Shown here one piece after another: positions 10,601 through 19,025 of a stretch of DNA of 64,000 nucleotides (position 1 is its first letter; each line of letters opens with the position of its first letter). Under the pieces are notes generated by a model. That model was not told where the DNA came from. It did not search any database and saw nothing but the letters and a program-made list of their open reading frames with translations. Both the position numbers and the translations under genes were made by a program. The stretch comes from Oscillospiraceae bacterium (GTDB lineage Bacteria; Bacillota; Clostridia; Oscillospirales; Acutalibacteraceae), in the NCBI GenBank assembly GCA_015066405.1, contig SVOM01000002.1, forward strand, positions 1-64,000. The letters run 5' to 3'.

Positions 10601-10898
10601 GCTTAACGATACAACCGCTAAATATTCCGATTATTCAGTATTACTTACAAATATGAGTTCTGCAGTTGATAACATTAAAGATTTACAAATTGCTCTTGTA
10701 AGCTATATTGTTTACGCGGATGCTGACGGTAATCTCCACATCGAGTACACGGGCGAAATTTCCCGCAGCTACAACGATGTGTCGGATGCTGCCGAAGAGG
10801 GTGGCTTGCAGTCTGTTAATTTATCGGCAAACGATGCTAATATACCTGATAATAAAAAATTAATAGCTGAATTTAAAAAAGCAACCTTTAAAGCATAA
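4659..10898 (+). CDS. Giant secreted metallophosphoesterase with repeat modules
   Basis: A 2079-residue protein. The start at 4659 is fixed by AGGAGG just upstream and by an immediate signal peptide (KKIKLF..., hydrophobic core, cleavage near VFA-AS, about residue 36). Two related modules follow, about 37-390 and 393-755 (NVSYGSPAI and NVSYDYPAI, each with a laminin-G-like part). A calcineurin-type phosphoesterase spans about 775-1110, with the metal-binding series SDVH, GDLVD, GNHDE, THFKLP and GGHSH. A fibronectin-III-like part follows at about 1230-1340, beta-helix repeats (SGGTF) at 1430-1640, Ig-like repeats, and a C-terminal domain. No sortase motif, dockerin or membrane anchor is visible. 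Likely an extracellular phosphate-ester hydrolase; the substrate is unknown. It is coupled to the upstream peptide gene and probably LysR-controlled. Confidence 0.88.
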   Translation: MHKKIKLFTKKSISLILALAVLLTSVVSTVSVFAASAPYNVSYGSPAIPMFVDKAVDLNNIEVQFTNGGNYVDGDSITWGIAEGTDTSAVTFKNEHYLVANATGIHTLTATANGSTKNIYVVVNNEDNYDFYLANVDLTGGLNLSDWSFYSQTTKLDVWEGGTTAYYTSNGSSVRIYRYNSQGFIDFFGEESAHKGNYMYMVYNSDLISEFADYTISSDLSYNQDASETVRSGFLVRGDFASSSALLLWYRNGYGFNAAAMNSNSMSGTALNSLGNNYTKLLSGGEYYYTKGTVRNLTTTVSSGNIKLSVNNNEIFDSTKTIFNYDGSNNTVHTGFSDDFATNGTTNKGVVGFANVSTRMQIRNFSVKLNVFSADDMPEFVVPKDDEVKEIYNVSYDYPAILMNEDTKVDLASLAVQLTENGDYVLGTQINWSVDAANNAVVLNNTKKFVAVTGAGTYPIRATYGDDTKIFWLVAKQANETDFYLVNDNYVNGDSGNWIVFSANSDNVFEKTDKTITDYGSYLGMHPGSSINMYLYNQPALLDFADYTVEMDAQTRLGSRTDDNDPFWSYFGLVGRSKADASQHFTLVLRGGYGINFMCDKPALSLVTASIKNAPHFFHYHSFHTLSSATERAKLFPLTDEGGTAEYTDFSDTDRDVYTAKYSGGNILYSYNDVVIFDSTSETFYDEAAKYELMDTEPSLSNPNVVSTANFWATASANLPMGGGYAGVFTHNHTNIDLYKFSVKLPTNNMAPASPYDASQDKVEMIVDESFDANNIVLRFGVVSDVHISGSWHQEESSAKWTHALKTFQQIAKDENSKLDAILVAGDLVDAFAGTANILAVASYGTKAYQNWTEAKHLFSAVHGTYGEGLDKGTQLFYSLGNHDESGMGWARLEYKGYNDVHTAAYYLATLCGWEYAYKDDPGKDKNINDNLDNSYMDFADTLIAYHNDKTTDVSNFEATYGIAFDKAYELFLEYFGRDTDLDEVNGLLSGNRHMEINGYHFLAVELSQSEASCAWADEILAKITAEDPDKPVFIITHFKLPSETMPGLEVDAAAPPDNLQAVVKKYPQVIIWGGHSHSYLHNGSAIDTANGYTQVESSTTEYVAQGELSYSEATKHSGIQQMVDNLISQHQHAFSAGTYVEVDKDNNVRIRRIDLHQSYSNDYKSDELFTTGEKLYGSDIYTKYGTGVYDYKWSDTFAEIRTPWIISTETRSTTESLKRYTEAKLYNNNAPEFATDKSLTVVGSVGAVNVSFIMNAEDDGMVHNYTLKLYKGDSKEVIDSRQYTNYFYNYANSVAGDIPVISQSVNFTGLEKGVTYRVELTAMDDYGVSGEPLVKSATTIWGKETKVLEDGRVAVFLDTTKAPYVYSDEDGSYLTLNALDVALGYDPDIIYFVDGIINRLDVVKYTKALEIIGINEDRANTILSMAYPDSIILFNMPVLKADLTLKNITIDVPGRCEGMELSSYAATFFYGNGDLVLDDVAVITDASGNGLQLSAVKNEKVTPGSITIKGDTGPIYRFSYSAFNYWGKGNNYVDGDMVVNLESGTYYNHVGYPGSDTYSSINGNLFLNISGGTFTNKVSMLGGKTAKSANTNAVMKNAVARISGGTFNANTGYGETGAVYIEGREVIIIANNMLTNDTTLKNGKPLTLTSSDTVLIKADSVDYIGEPTYDANGIITAFAVVQRPGYDSYVNGVAATSIAVTAGGNYTVTYTENGKAGLLGSAAHADAITNNKADFVLSDDIAYYEKYSVTLSDANWVINSSSDYAYANGVLVPLKTGTITVSGTYNGVAFSSDITVKAFDAARNNIVNNSKLSIVRDGSGYILKVNGQMRYDTLTVNGKTMTYLDEVIDGEIKSGTQYILAGITDLTTLSITAKFEYDNADVTGVVYALGATIPTDREDISLRFVNRAPGIKKTESAITLGSAITKGGVVFTAVDIGALVIPEVLLDGSELKLKDAADYKSGDTVELANGQFAKNVVISVLNDTTAKYSDYSVLLTNMSSAVDNIKDLQIALVSYIVYADADGNLHIEYTGEISRSYNDVSDAAEEGGLQSVNLSANDANIPDNKKLIAEFKKATFKA

Positions 10899-10900
10899 TT

Positions 10901-10932
10901 AAAAAGCCGTGTGGTTCTCCACACGGCTTTTT
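10901..10932. terminator. Bidirectional intrinsic terminator
   Basis: Perfect 14-bp stem with a TTCT loop, flanked by A and T runs, between the convergent phosphoesterase and AraC genes. It serves both strands. Confidence 0.92.
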
Positions 10933-10937
10933 GTTAT

Positions 10938-11708
10938 TTACATATTTCTGTACTCTTGAGGTGTTACACCTTTTATATCAAAAAACACTCGGTTAAATGA
11001 GCGGATAGTACCAAATCCCGACTCTTCGGAAATGTCTGATATCTTTTTGTCGGTTTCGGTTAATAAATCACAAGCATGGCTTACTCTCAGCGTATTTATA
11101 TAATCATTAAAGTTGATGCCAATTTTACTATTCAAAACACGCGAAATATAGTACTTACTAAGATGTAAATTATTGGTAAGGTCATCAAGCGTTATATGTT
11201 CGGTATAGTGTTCGTGGCAAAAATTCAGTATATGTCTGAGTGTTGAGTTTTCTTTACTGTTCCACGGCAAAAGAGTCAACTGTCCCAAAATGCTTGGCAT
11301 AAGCAAATTAAGGTAACCGGTTATGGTAGTTTCTCGGAATTTAATGTCGGCTTCAAGCATATTCTTGATATATAAGTCTTCGGTTGAATTTGCAGAGAAA
11401 TGCAAAGTATTGTTTTTGGGAATATTATTATTTAATAAACTCTTAAGCCCAAACAATATATCACTTTTTATAATGATAAGAACAAAGCTTCCCGGTTTGT
11501 CGTTAAAATAATGGTGGATTTGGTTTGGAAAAGCAATAAATAAGTCGCCCACATTCAATTCATAACGATTATTATCGGCAAAAGCAACAGCATTACCTTT
11601 AAGCACATAAATTATCTCAATTTCCTTGTGCAAATGGGGAAGGAAAGTCAAGTCAGCAACTGTACCTACTGTTAGCTCGCCACTTCGCTCTTCGTATTTA
11701 ATACTCAT
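10938..11708 (-). CDS. AraC-family transcriptional regulator
   Basis: A 256-residue regulator. The N-terminal cupin-like sensor domain includes LPHLHKEIEIIYVLKG and NVGDLFIAFPNQIHHY. The C-terminal double helix-turn-helix covers about the last 100 residues (ITLDDLTNNLHLSKYYISRVL, then KISDISEESGFGTIRSFNRV and the TPQEYR ending). The ATG at 11708 is preferred over the upstream in-frame TTG because GGTG lies six bases before it. It is convergent with the phosphoesterase gene. The cupin pocket suggests a small, perhaps sugar-like, effector; targets cannot be told from sequence. Confidence 0.9.
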   Translation of the reverse strand: MSIKYEERSGELTVGTVADLTFLPHLHKEIEIIYVLKGNAVAFADNNRYELNVGDLFIAFPNQIHHYFNDKPGSFVLIIIKSDILFGLKSLLNNNIPKNNTLHFSANSTEDLYIKNMLEADIKFRETTITGYLNLLMPSILGQLTLLPWNSKENSTLRHILNFCHEHYTEHITLDDLTNNLHLSKYYISRVLNSKIGINFNDYINTLRVSHACDLLTETDKKISDISEESGFGTIRSFNRVFFDIKGVTPQEYRNM

Positions 11709-11731
11709 AAACATCACCAAAGTTAAAATTA

Positions 11732-11759
11732 AAGCACCGCGAAAAATCGCAGTGCTTTA
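11732..11759 (-). terminator. Terminator of the tRNA-Pro gene
   Basis: On the minus strand a stem with AAAGCACTGCG and CGCGGTGCTTT arms (one G-T wobble) is followed by a T-rich stretch. It begins immediately after the encoded CCA end of the tRNA. Confidence 0.75.
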
Positions 11760-11837
11760 TGGTCCGAGTGACTAGAGTCGAACTAGCGGCCTCTTGAACC
11801 CCATTCAAGCGCTCATACCAAACTGAGCTACACCCGG
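11760..11837 (-). tRNA. tRNA-Pro (anticodon GGG)
   Basis: Full cloverleaf on the minus strand: acceptor CCGGGTG/CACTCGG, D stem GCTC/GAGC, anticodon stem CTTGA/TCAAG around loop ATGGGGT, variable loop AGGCC, T arm GCTAG-TTCGACT-CTAGT, discriminator A and encoded CCA. Anticodon GGG with G37 fits proline. 78 bases including CCA. Confidence 0.95.
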
Positions 11838-11924
11838 AAACTTTTAATATAATACCACTAAACAATATAAAAATCAAGTAATAAATTGTATTTTTATTAA
11901 AAATAATCAGTTTTAGGAGAAAAA

Positions 11925-12191
11925 ATGAATATTTTTAGCGTTATAACCATTATTTTATTGTGCGTGTATGTAATATTATTGCTATTAGTATTAAAAAAGC
12001 ATCAAAAAAACATAAAATTTCTTTTTTGTCAAGCAGTTGTTTCTATAATTTTTATGGCGATAATTAATCTTACAAATTTTGCAACGGGACTATACATACC
12101 TATTAACGAATGTACGGTGTTGGGGGTGTCCCTCGGTGGTATACCGATGATTTTTTGTTTTTTGCTTCTAAGATTCATTTTTGTACTTTAA
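11925..12191 (+). CDS. bofA: BofA-like sporulation membrane protein
   Basis: An 88-residue membrane protein with two or three hydrophobic segments. The C-terminal half (INLTNFATGLYIPINECTVLGVSLGGIPMIF...) matches the pattern I know for BofA: a hydrophobic stretch, then IPIN, then LGIP, then a final membrane helix. In Bacillus, BofA sits in the outer forespore membrane with SpoIVFA/FB and holds back pro-sigma-K processing until SpoIVB signals; spoIVB is also in this window. The start is preceded by AGGAG. The call rests on pattern similarity, so it is good but not certain. Confidence 0.75.
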   Translation: MNIFSVITIILLCVYVILLLLVLKKHQKNIKFLFCQAVVSIIFMAIINLTNFATGLYIPINECTVLGVSLGGIPMIFCFLLLRFIFVL

Positions 12192-12233
12192 AACGGACAG
12201 TAAATGTGTTAAAATTGATTTGAGGTGAAAAAT

Positions 12234-15200
12234 ATGCTTCAAATCATTTACGGCAGAGCCGCCACGGGTAAAACCTATACTGTCTTTGAAAAAATCAAAA
12301 ATGATGTCGAAAACGGAAGACAGGTTGTGTTATTAGTACCCGAACAATTCACTTTTGAAAGCGAAAGAACCTTGCTCCACACATTAGACGGTCAGTCTAC
12401 AACAAATGTGTCGGTGCTTAGTTTTACACGCCTTTATGATGAGGTATCGCGTTTTGTGGGTGGCCGTGTTGCCGATTTAATTAATGATTCACACAAGGCC
12501 ATTCTTATGGGACAGGCCTTTGCCGCCGTTGGAGATAAGCTTTGTTTATGGGGAAAATATACCGATTCACCTAAGTTTGTGAAAACTTTGATGAGCGCGG
12601 TTAATGAGATGAAAGCCGCCGCCGTAACCCCCGAAGAGCTTAAAGAAATTTCTAATACTATTGATGAAGCATACCTCAAAAACAAATTGCAAGATTTATC
12701 TTTGGTTTATTCTGCTTATGAAGCTTTACTCGGTAATAGTTTTTTAGACCCCGAGGATAATGAAACCCGCCTTTATGAAAATTTATTAAAGTATAAATTT
12801 TTCGAGAATAAAACGGTGTATGTGGATGCTTTTAGAAGCTTTACGGGTGGGCAGTATAAAATAATTGATAGAATTTTATCGCAGGCCGATAATGTTACCT
12901 TTTGCTTTACGGCGTGTGATATTAAAAATAAAAAAATAGATTTATTCACAAATGTACGTAACACAATAAATAGAGTAATTGAACTTGCAAAGAAAAACAG
13001 GGTAGAGATAATGCCCGAGATAGAGCTTACCGAGTTTCATTATTCGAGTGAAGCATTAAAAGCTGTTGAACATCTTTTTTCCGGAAAGGGTAGTAATAAA
13101 AAAGAATTATCCGATGAAAATGTTACACTATGTAAATGTGAAACCCCTGCTGATGAAGCCGAGTTCGCAGCAAGAACCATTAGGCGTCTTGTTCGCGAAG
13201 AGGGGTATAGATACAAGGATTTTGTAATTATATGCCGAAATGCGGATGATTATAAATCACTGGTTGAGCAGGCCTGTAAACGTAACAATGTTTTTTGTTT
13301 TGCTGATAGGCGCAAAGAAATTAAAAATTTGCCACTCACGGTGTTTATTAATTCGCTGTTAAGTTTGGTTAATAGATTTGATACCGATGTTGTGCTCAGT
13401 TTACTTAAAACAGGACTCGGTCCCTTAACCGATAGCGAAATTTCCGACCTTGAAAATTATATTTATATATGGAATATTAACGGTGCTGTATGGGATACAA
13501 CCTGGAGCATGAACCCGTTGGGACTTACCAACAAAGAGTTTGATGACGAAAAATTAAAGCATCTAAATGTTTTGCGCGAAAAAACCGTGTGTTTGGTTAA
13601 AAAATTCCGCAAAGCTTTTTACGGTACCCCTCAGGAAATGGTAAAGGCGATTATTGGTATTATCGAAGAATATAAAATTCCTGAAAAACTCAAAGCAAAT
13701 ATGGCTGAATATACCGAAATTGATGCTGTAACGGGCGATGATGTTCGTGGCGGCTTTGATGCGGTTATGGAAATTCTTGATGGTATAGTTCGGTGCTTAC
13801 CGAATAAAGAAATAACTATAAAACAGTTTATTGATTCGTGGGAAATGGCAGTATCGTTTGCCACAATTGGCAATATTCCGCAGATGTTGGATGAGGTAAC
13901 ATTTGGTTCTGCTGATAGAATAAAGCCTTCACGCCCTAAAATTGCCTTTATTTTGGGCGCAAATATGGATGTGTTCCCAAGGAACAACTCCACAGGCGGA
14001 ATTTTTGCCGGTAGAGAAAGGGACAAGCTGTCAAGAGCGGGTCTAAAACTCATAAGCACTGATATTACAGTAGCGGTTGACGAAGACTTTTTAGTCTATT
14101 CGTCTATTTGTTGTGCGAAAAACAAATTGTATGTATCATATTCTTCCACTTCTTTTTCGGGAAGTGCTTTAGAGCCGTCAACAATTGTCAGCAGTATTAA
14201 TAACGCTTTTTTAGATATCGAAACAGTTTACGAACCGCAAACTGCACTTTCGTTCGGTAACCTCCCCGAGACAGAGGCTGCAGCCGTTTCAAAGATGTGC
14301 GAGGTTTATAATATTTCTAAGAAAGAATACTATACAATCGAAAACGCATTAAAAAATAAGCATATAAGTGTTGAAGATTATTTGGCTGCTGCCGATAAAT
14401 CAAGGTTTGCAATATCTCCTGAATCGGCCGAGAAACTGTATGGTAACAACATTCCTGTATCTGCTACAAAGGTTGATGTTTATCATAGATGTAAATTCAG
14501 GTTTTTCTGCAACTATGGTATAAAGGCCAAGAAAATTGAGGCGGTGGATTTCAATGTTTTGCAACGCGGTACAATTGTGCATTTTGTTTTGGAAAACGCT
14601 ATAAACGAGCACGGCAAAAAGTTAGGCGATTTTTCTAAAGCGGAGTGCGATGCTGTTGCCGACAAATACATTAAGGCGTATTTTGATTCGGTTGAGGGCT
14701 TTAATGATATCGTAACTGCGCGTATGAAATTTATAATAGGTAAAATCTCATTAATTGTTAAGGATGTTCTTTATCATATTTCTCGTGAGTTCGCGCAGAC
14801 CGATTTTAACCCGCAGTATTGCGAAATGGGTATAGGCAAGGATGAGACCGTTCCCGAAAAGGTTGTTAAGTTTGGGGATGACGGAAAAATCCGCATAAGT
14901 GGTTCTATTGACCGTGTGGATACTTGGAACGGATATTTAAGGGTGGTTGATTATAAAACCGGCACAAAAAATTTCCGTTTGTCGGATATTCTTGTGGGGC
15001 TTAACCTACAAATGCTAATATATCTTTACTGTGTAGTGCGCGGTAATAACGCCGAGCTGTCAAGCCTTAAACCCGCTGGGGTGCTTTATATGCCATCAAA
15101 GCGCGAAAGGGATGATACGCCACTCACAATGAATGGCTTGGTGCTTGATGATGAAAACGTCTACTTGGCAATGGAGCAAAAAAATGAGGGCGAGTTTATT

Positions 15201-15482
15201 CCAAAGCATGAGCTTGATAAAAGCGATAATGTAAAGGGAAGCACCTATATCGGTAACGAAGCGTTTAATGTGATTTTTGACCATATCGAGTATGTCTTGA
15301 AAAATATGGGTGAGGGCATTTTGTCAGGCGAGTCCTTTGCTTTACCGGTTGATGTTTCAGGTAGTAAAAGCTGTAAATATTGCGATTATTATCCTATTTG
15401 TTGCCTTGAGGATGGCGAGCACATAACTGCACCAAAATTTAAAAACAGTGAAGTTATTGAAAAAATTAAGGAGGAATTATAA
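12234..15482 (+). CDS. addB: ATP-dependent nuclease subunit AddB
   Basis: A 1082-residue subunit of the AddAB helicase-nuclease, which resects double-strand ends to Chi for RecA loading. Residues 7-15 hold a Walker A motif (GRAATGKTY). The C-terminal RecB-type nuclease domain has VVDYKTG near residue 903. Cysteines near 750 (HRCKFRFFC) and 1045 (SCKYCDYYPICC) fit the iron-sulfur staple of AddB. The ATG at 12234 has AGGTG six bases upstream; an earlier in-frame GTG at 12225 overlaps that site and is rejected. The stop abuts the addA start, so the two are one operon. Confidence 0.95.
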   Translation: MLQIIYGRAATGKTYTVFEKIKNDVENGRQVVLLVPEQFTFESERTLLHTLDGQSTTNVSVLSFTRLYDEVSRFVGGRVADLINDSHKAILMGQAFAAVGDKLCLWGKYTDSPKFVKTLMSAVNEMKAAAVTPEELKEISNTIDEAYLKNKLQDLSLVYSAYEALLGNSFLDPEDNETRLYENLLKYKFFENKTVYVDAFRSFTGGQYKIIDRILSQADNVTFCFTACDIKNKKIDLFTNVRNTINRVIELAKKNRVEIMPEIELTEFHYSSEALKAVEHLFSGKGSNKKELSDENVTLCKCETPADEAEFAARTIRRLVREEGYRYKDFVIICRNADDYKSLVEQACKRNNVFCFADRRKEIKNLPLTVFINSLLSLVNRFDTDVVLSLLKTGLGPLTDSEISDLENYIYIWNINGAVWDTTWSMNPLGLTNKEFDDEKLKHLNVLREKTVCLVKKFRKAFYGTPQEMVKAIIGIIEEYKIPEKLKANMAEYTEIDAVTGDDVRGGFDAVMEILDGIVRCLPNKEITIKQFIDSWEMAVSFATIGNIPQMLDEVTFGSADRIKPSRPKIAFILGANMDVFPRNNSTGGIFAGRERDKLSRAGLKLISTDITVAVDEDFLVYSSICCAKNKLYVSYSSTSFSGSALEPSTIVSSINNAFLDIETVYEPQTALSFGNLPETEAAAVSKMCEVYNISKKEYYTIENALKNKHISVEDYLAAADKSRFAISPESAEKLYGNNIPVSATKVDVYHRCKFRFFCNYGIKAKKIEAVDFNVLQRGTIVHFVLENAINEHGKKLGDFSKAECDAVADKYIKAYFDSVEGFNDIVTARMKFIIGKISLIVKDVLYHISREFAQTDFNPQYCEMGIGKDETVPEKVVKFGDDGKIRISGSIDRVDTWNGYLRVVDYKTGTKNFRLSDILVGLNLQMLIYLYCVVRGNNAELSSLKPAGVLYMPSKRERDDTPLTMNGLVLDDENVYLAMEQKNEGEFIPKHELDKSDNVKGSTYIGNEAFNVIFDHIEYVLKNMGEGILSGESFALPVDVSGSKSCKYCDYYPICCLEDGEHITAPKFKNSEVIEKIKEEL

Positions 15483-18400
15483 ATGGCTTTTAAACCCACA
15501 CCACAACAAGATGCCGCTATTTATTGTTCTTCCGGTACTCTTGTGTCCGCCGCAGCAGGTTCGGGCAAAACGGCAGTTCTTGTTGAGCGCGTTATAGATA
15601 AGTTGTGTGGTAAAAATCCAATCAGTGCCGATAGAATTTTGGTTGTTACTTTTACAAAAGCTGCCGCGGAAGAAATGCGTGGCAGAATTGAAAAGCGCCT
15701 TAACGAGGTTTTTGCCGCCGACCCTGAAAATCCATTTTTAATTGAACAAAAAATAAAACTTAGAAACGCAAAAATATGCACCATTGACTCTTTTTGTATT
15801 GATTTAGTGCGTGAAAATTTTGATAGGTTAGGCATTAGCCCTGATTTTAGCATAGCTGATGATGCGGTGTTGCTACCACTATCACGTGATGCTATGAGTG
15901 TAGTTATCAACGAGGCGTTTGAAGAAGATAGTGATGAGTTTTCAAAGCTGCTTCGGTATGTATCAAGCGATTTTGATGAGGGCGACTTAATTAAGCATAT
16001 AAAGACAATATATGAGTTTAGTCAAAATATGCCGTTCCCTGAAAGCTGGCTTAAAGGTTTGTGCGAGCGTTCGTTGTCCCCAAATTTCTTTAACTCATTA
16101 ATAGATAGTGCTTTTAGTTATGCGGGGGAACTGTTAAAAACCTATGCAAATAATTTAGATAGCGCAATTAATTTATTAATACCTATTGAAAAAGTATTTG
16201 ATAAGTACCATCCCGTGTTATCTCAGTGCGCGGATGACTTGCGAATTATCGCAAAATATTGTGATTTAAAAGATTGGAATAAGGTTTATGAGCTTGTAAA
16301 TACATTTTCAAGCGATAAACTATCAACGCCGGCGGGTTTTGCAAATAATCCCATAGTTTGTAGTGCAAGAGATATAAGAAATTCCGCAAAAGAGGCAGTG
16401 GCCGAGCTGTCTAATTTGTTTTCTGATAACGAAACTGTACTCAAAAAAGATTTTGAGGAGAGTTACAAGCTGATAAATTCTTTGTTAGGGCTCACGATTA
16501 GATATATGGAAGTATACGAGGCTAAACGCAAGGAAAAGAACGTTATGACCTTTGCTGATACAACCCATGCCGCTTTATCGTTACTTTGCAAAGAAACGGA
16601 TGGGGAAATTGTTAAAACCGAGTTTGCAAATGAGATAATTTCAAGGTTTGATGAAGTTTTGGTGGATGAGTTTCAAGATACCAACGATATGCAAGATTTA
16701 TTATTCCGTCTGCTTTCGGATGATGAGAAAAATATATTTGTTGTTGGAGATATCAAGCAAAGTATCTATCGCTTCCGCGGTGCCAACCCTAAAAACTTTA
16801 TGCTTAAAAAGCAAAAGTACGAAAAGTGTACCGATGAAAATAAATTTACCAAGGACCTTAAAAAAATTATTCTTTCAAGCAATTTCCGTAGCCGCTCTGA
16901 TATTTGTGATTTTGTAAATCTCATTTTCACTGCGGTTATGAATGGTAAATTAAGCACCGTAAAATACGATAGCGAGGAGCTTTTGAATCCCGAAGCAAAA
17001 TACCCAGAGATAGCAGAAAACTCGGTAAGCATTAAAATTACTGATGTTAAAAACGCAACGGAAAAATGGGAGGCTGAGGCCAACGCGATAGCCGATTATA
17101 TTGAAAAGGTTATGTCGGAAGAAAAGGTTTTTGATGATAAGACAAAACAGTTGCGCGATATAAAATACAGTGATTTTACTGTGCTTTTCAGGTCAATAAA
17201 AAATGCAGGCCCTGCCTATGCTGAGGTGTTAAAATCACGCGGAATACCCGTATCTATGCAAAAATCTGATTTTATAGAAACCACCGAGATACAAACGGTG
17301 TTTTCTTTCTTGCAAGTAATTGAAAACCCAACACTTGATATACCGCTTGCCGCTGTAATGATGTCGCCCGTTTTTAGATTTACTGCTGATGAAATAGCAA
17401 AAATTCGCATAAACAGTAAAAATACAAACCTTATAAGCGCTGTCGCAAATTTCGCGGTTGCAGGGGATGAAAAGTGCAACGAGTTTTTAACTATGTTAAA
17501 ACGGTTAAGAAATCTATATTCAACCGCAAGCATTAGCGAAACCATAACGTATATTTTCAACGAAACCGATTTGCTTAACATTATGTCGGTTTTAAACGGT
17601 GGGGAAAGGCGCAGAAAAAATCTGCAGTTGTTGTTAAGCTTGGCAACGCAGTATGACGCTAACGATTTTTCAAAGCGCAGTGAGCAGTTTTTAAACCACA
17701 TAATGCAAATTGCTGAAAAGGGTATTAGCTCATCCGTTTCGGCAGGGGACAGCGTAACCCTTATGACCATACACGCTTCAAAAGGTTTGCAGTTTCCAAT
17801 TTGTATTTTAGCCGATGCGGCAACCCATTTTAACAGCAAGGATTCATCGGATAAATTACTTATTAATGCTGAGCTTGGTGTGTCTTTTAAGGTTAATGAT
17901 GATGACGCCGGTAAACAAAAATCTTTAATTACACGAAACATAATTTCGGTTGCAGCAAAACAAGACCAACTTGATGAGGAAATGCGCCTGCTATATGTTG
18001 CATTAACCCGCGCTAAAGAAAAATTGTTGATTTGCATAACGGGAAAGGATGTTTTAAAACACGCATATAGTTATGCAACCCCCGTTTTAAGCGCCAAGAA
18101 TATGGATGAATATAGAGAGAATATTGCCGAAATTACATCATTTGCCGATATGATTTGGTTCACTCTTATGGCGGATGATACTATGCAAAAATACATCATA
18201 GAAGACAATGCGCCGCATAATGTTTTTACAAATGGCGTGTACGATTTTACCTATAGTGTTTTTACAAAAACGGTAAACGAAGACAACGAGATTTTACCTG
18301 AAGACATTTCCGACAGAGATTTTGACCACGAAATGTCGGCGGCTCTGCAAAAAAACATTAATTATAAATATCCCTTTGAAGATTTAAAGGATATTGAGTC

Positions 18401-18998
18401 AAAGGCGGCGGTTGCGGTTATCGCACATAAGGCGGAGGAAAAAGATTTTAGCTTTACTTCTCGTCCTGCATTTATGTACAAAAACGGTTTGACACCGGCG
18501 GGGCGTGGTACCGCCACGCATAGATTTATGCAGTTTGCCGATTTCCAAAAAGCCAAGAATGATATTGAAGCCGAAATCGAACGCCTTTATGAGTGGGAAT
18601 TTATAACTCTTAATGAAAAAGAAGCTATTGATTTGTCGGTTGTTAAACACTTTTTTGAAAGTGATTTGTTTGCCCGAATGGAAAAGTCGACAAAGGTATC
18701 ACGTGAAATGCGCTTTTTAACCGAGGTGTCGGCAGGGGAGCTTAATCCTGAATTAGATACAAGCATTTTTAACGAAAATGTTGTAGTTCAAGGTAGTGTT
18801 GACTGTGTGTTTGTCGAAGAAGACGGCATCGTGGTGGTCGATTTTAAAACCGACCGCGTAAATGATGAAAAGAGTCTTGTTGATACATACGCAAAGCAAC
18901 TCGAAATCTATGCCACGGCTTGCGAAAAAATATTCCGCCTGCCTATTAAGGAAAAGGTCATTTATTCTTTCCACCTATCAAAAGAAATATCATTTTAA
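15483..18998 (+). CDS. addA: ATP-dependent helicase/nuclease subunit AddA
   Basis: A 1171-residue UvrD/RecB-type helicase-nuclease and partner of AddB. Walker A is SAAAGSGKTAVL near residue 25, motif II is VDEFQDTND near 393, later helicase motifs include TIHASKGLQFP and LYVALTRAKEKL, and the C-terminal nuclease motif VVDFKTDR lies near 1117. Length and motif order are typical. It starts directly after the addB stop codon, with the GGAGG inside the end of addB, which suggests translational coupling. Confidence 0.97.
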   Translation: MAFKPTPQQDAAIYCSSGTLVSAAAGSGKTAVLVERVIDKLCGKNPISADRILVVTFTKAAAEEMRGRIEKRLNEVFAADPENPFLIEQKIKLRNAKICTIDSFCIDLVRENFDRLGISPDFSIADDAVLLPLSRDAMSVVINEAFEEDSDEFSKLLRYVSSDFDEGDLIKHIKTIYEFSQNMPFPESWLKGLCERSLSPNFFNSLIDSAFSYAGELLKTYANNLDSAINLLIPIEKVFDKYHPVLSQCADDLRIIAKYCDLKDWNKVYELVNTFSSDKLSTPAGFANNPIVCSARDIRNSAKEAVAELSNLFSDNETVLKKDFEESYKLINSLLGLTIRYMEVYEAKRKEKNVMTFADTTHAALSLLCKETDGEIVKTEFANEIISRFDEVLVDEFQDTNDMQDLLFRLLSDDEKNIFVVGDIKQSIYRFRGANPKNFMLKKQKYEKCTDENKFTKDLKKIILSSNFRSRSDICDFVNLIFTAVMNGKLSTVKYDSEELLNPEAKYPEIAENSVSIKITDVKNATEKWEAEANAIADYIEKVMSEEKVFDDKTKQLRDIKYSDFTVLFRSIKNAGPAYAEVLKSRGIPVSMQKSDFIETTEIQTVFSFLQVIENPTLDIPLAAVMMSPVFRFTADEIAKIRINSKNTNLISAVANFAVAGDEKCNEFLTMLKRLRNLYSTASISETITYIFNETDLLNIMSVLNGGERRRKNLQLLLSLATQYDANDFSKRSEQFLNHIMQIAEKGISSSVSAGDSVTLMTIHASKGLQFPICILADAATHFNSKDSSDKLLINAELGVSFKVNDDDAGKQKSLITRNIISVAAKQDQLDEEMRLLYVALTRAKEKLLICITGKDVLKHAYSYATPVLSAKNMDEYRENIAEITSFADMIWFTLMADDTMQKYIIEDNAPHNVFTNGVYDFTYSVFTKTVNEDNEILPEDISDRDFDHEMSAALQKNINYKYPFEDLKDIESKAAVAVIAHKAEEKDFSFTSRPAFMYKNGLTPAGRGTATHRFMQFADFQKAKNDIEAEIERLYEWEFITLNEKEAIDLSVVKHFFESDLFARMEKSTKVSREMRFLTEVSAGELNPELDTSIFNENVVVQGSVDCVFVEEDGIVVVDFKTDRVNDEKSLVDTYAKQLEIYATACEKIFRLPIKEKVIYSFHLSKEISF

Positions 18999-19025
18999 AA
19001 AACACGGGCATTTGCCCGTGTTTTT
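18998..19025. terminator. Bidirectional intrinsic terminator
   Basis: Stem ACACGGGC/GCCCGTGT with an ATTT loop, flanked by A and T runs, between convergent addA and dpaB. Confidence 0.9.

Noticed and set aside
17216..18037. 273-residue minus-strand frame inside addA
   Set aside because: It lies opposite conserved helicase motifs of AddA, and no start site supports it.
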